Below are positions 52,129 through 52,162 of a DNA stretch of 52,162 bases, piece after piece. Numbering within the stretch: position 1 is the first letter of the stretch; every line of letters begins with the position of its first letter. The translations under genes were made by a program, and so were the position numbers. The notes under the pieces are model-generated. The model was given only the letters and a program-made list of their open reading frames with translations, was not told where the DNA came from and did not search any database. Origin of the DNA: Actinomycetota bacterium (GTDB lineage: Bacteria > Actinomycetota > UBA4738 > HRBIN12); contig JBBECT010000004.1 in the NCBI GenBank assembly GCA_040881665.1, positions 65,620-117,781 of the forward strand. Direction: 5' to 3'.

Positions 52129-52162
52129 TAGGCATGCGAGGCGCTGACCGGGCGACCGGCGG

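Noticed and set aside
52134-52162. Possible start of another gene at the right edge
   Set aside because: An ATG at 52134 has an open frame of only 9 codons before the edge and no clear ribosome site, too little to support a gene.

Overview
The window looks like a chromosomal segment of a high-GC actinobacterium (Actinomycetota). The basis is strong G/C bias at third codon positions, frequent GTG starts, 4-nt stop/start overlaps, several start codons lying directly behind a -10 element (leaderless type), Tat-exported lipoproteins, an actinobacterial-type LeuB and a PknB-like membrane protein. No rRNA, tRNA, CRISPR array, transposase or phage gene was seen. The lineage within the phylum cannot be fixed from the sequence alone.

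Layout. Positions 1-296 hold the end of a surface protein with three 60-bp coding repeats and a C-terminal membrane anchor. Positions 421-8526 carry two soluble sensor histidine kinases without adjacent regulators, a secreted metallophosphoesterase paired with a phosphodiester-glycosidase-like protein, and a PBP4-type D-Ala-D-Ala carboxypeptidase. Positions 8587-17127 (minus strand) are a branched-chain amino acid operon ilvB-ilvN-ilvC-leuA-leuB-cimA, followed by a PPOX-fold flavoprotein. It is headed by a strong promoter, a 16-codon leader ending Leu-Val-Leu-Ile-Arg and an intrinsic terminator, which is a classical attenuator. A saccharopine-dehydrogenase-like gene diverges from it, and ilvD-thrC follows at 18461-21391.

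Positions 21474-36319 are catabolic. They hold two FAD amine-oxidase/phytoene-desaturase-like families, an amidase, an acyl-CoA dehydrogenase, an exported phospholipase-C-like phosphoesterase, a ROK sugar kinase, an ADP-forming acyl-CoA synthetase and a TetR regulator. Three similar 16-bp palindromes sit in the promoters of tetR, of the FAD-oxidoreductase/acyl-CoA-synthetase pair and of a second acyl-CoA dehydrogenase at 37936-39108, suggesting a small TetR regulon. Between them lies a membrane pseudokinase (36410-37939) that has lost nearly all catalytic residues.

Positions 39217-50603 carry a second phosphodiester-glycosidase-like protein, a spermidine/putrescine-type ABC importer without its ATPase, a cysteine synthase-like gene coupled to an IclR regulator, and a divergent heterotetrameric sarcosine oxidase operon soxBDAG. 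The last gene, an AAA ATPase with a PD-(D/E)XK-like C-terminus, is preceded by three direct repeats phased at exactly 16 bp over its promoter and may be an acquired autonomous unit.

Most genes belong to well known families. The clearest unusual items are the pseudokinase, the repeat-anchored surface protein, the compact leaderless attenuator, the inferred TetR operator set and the phased-repeat operator at the right end.
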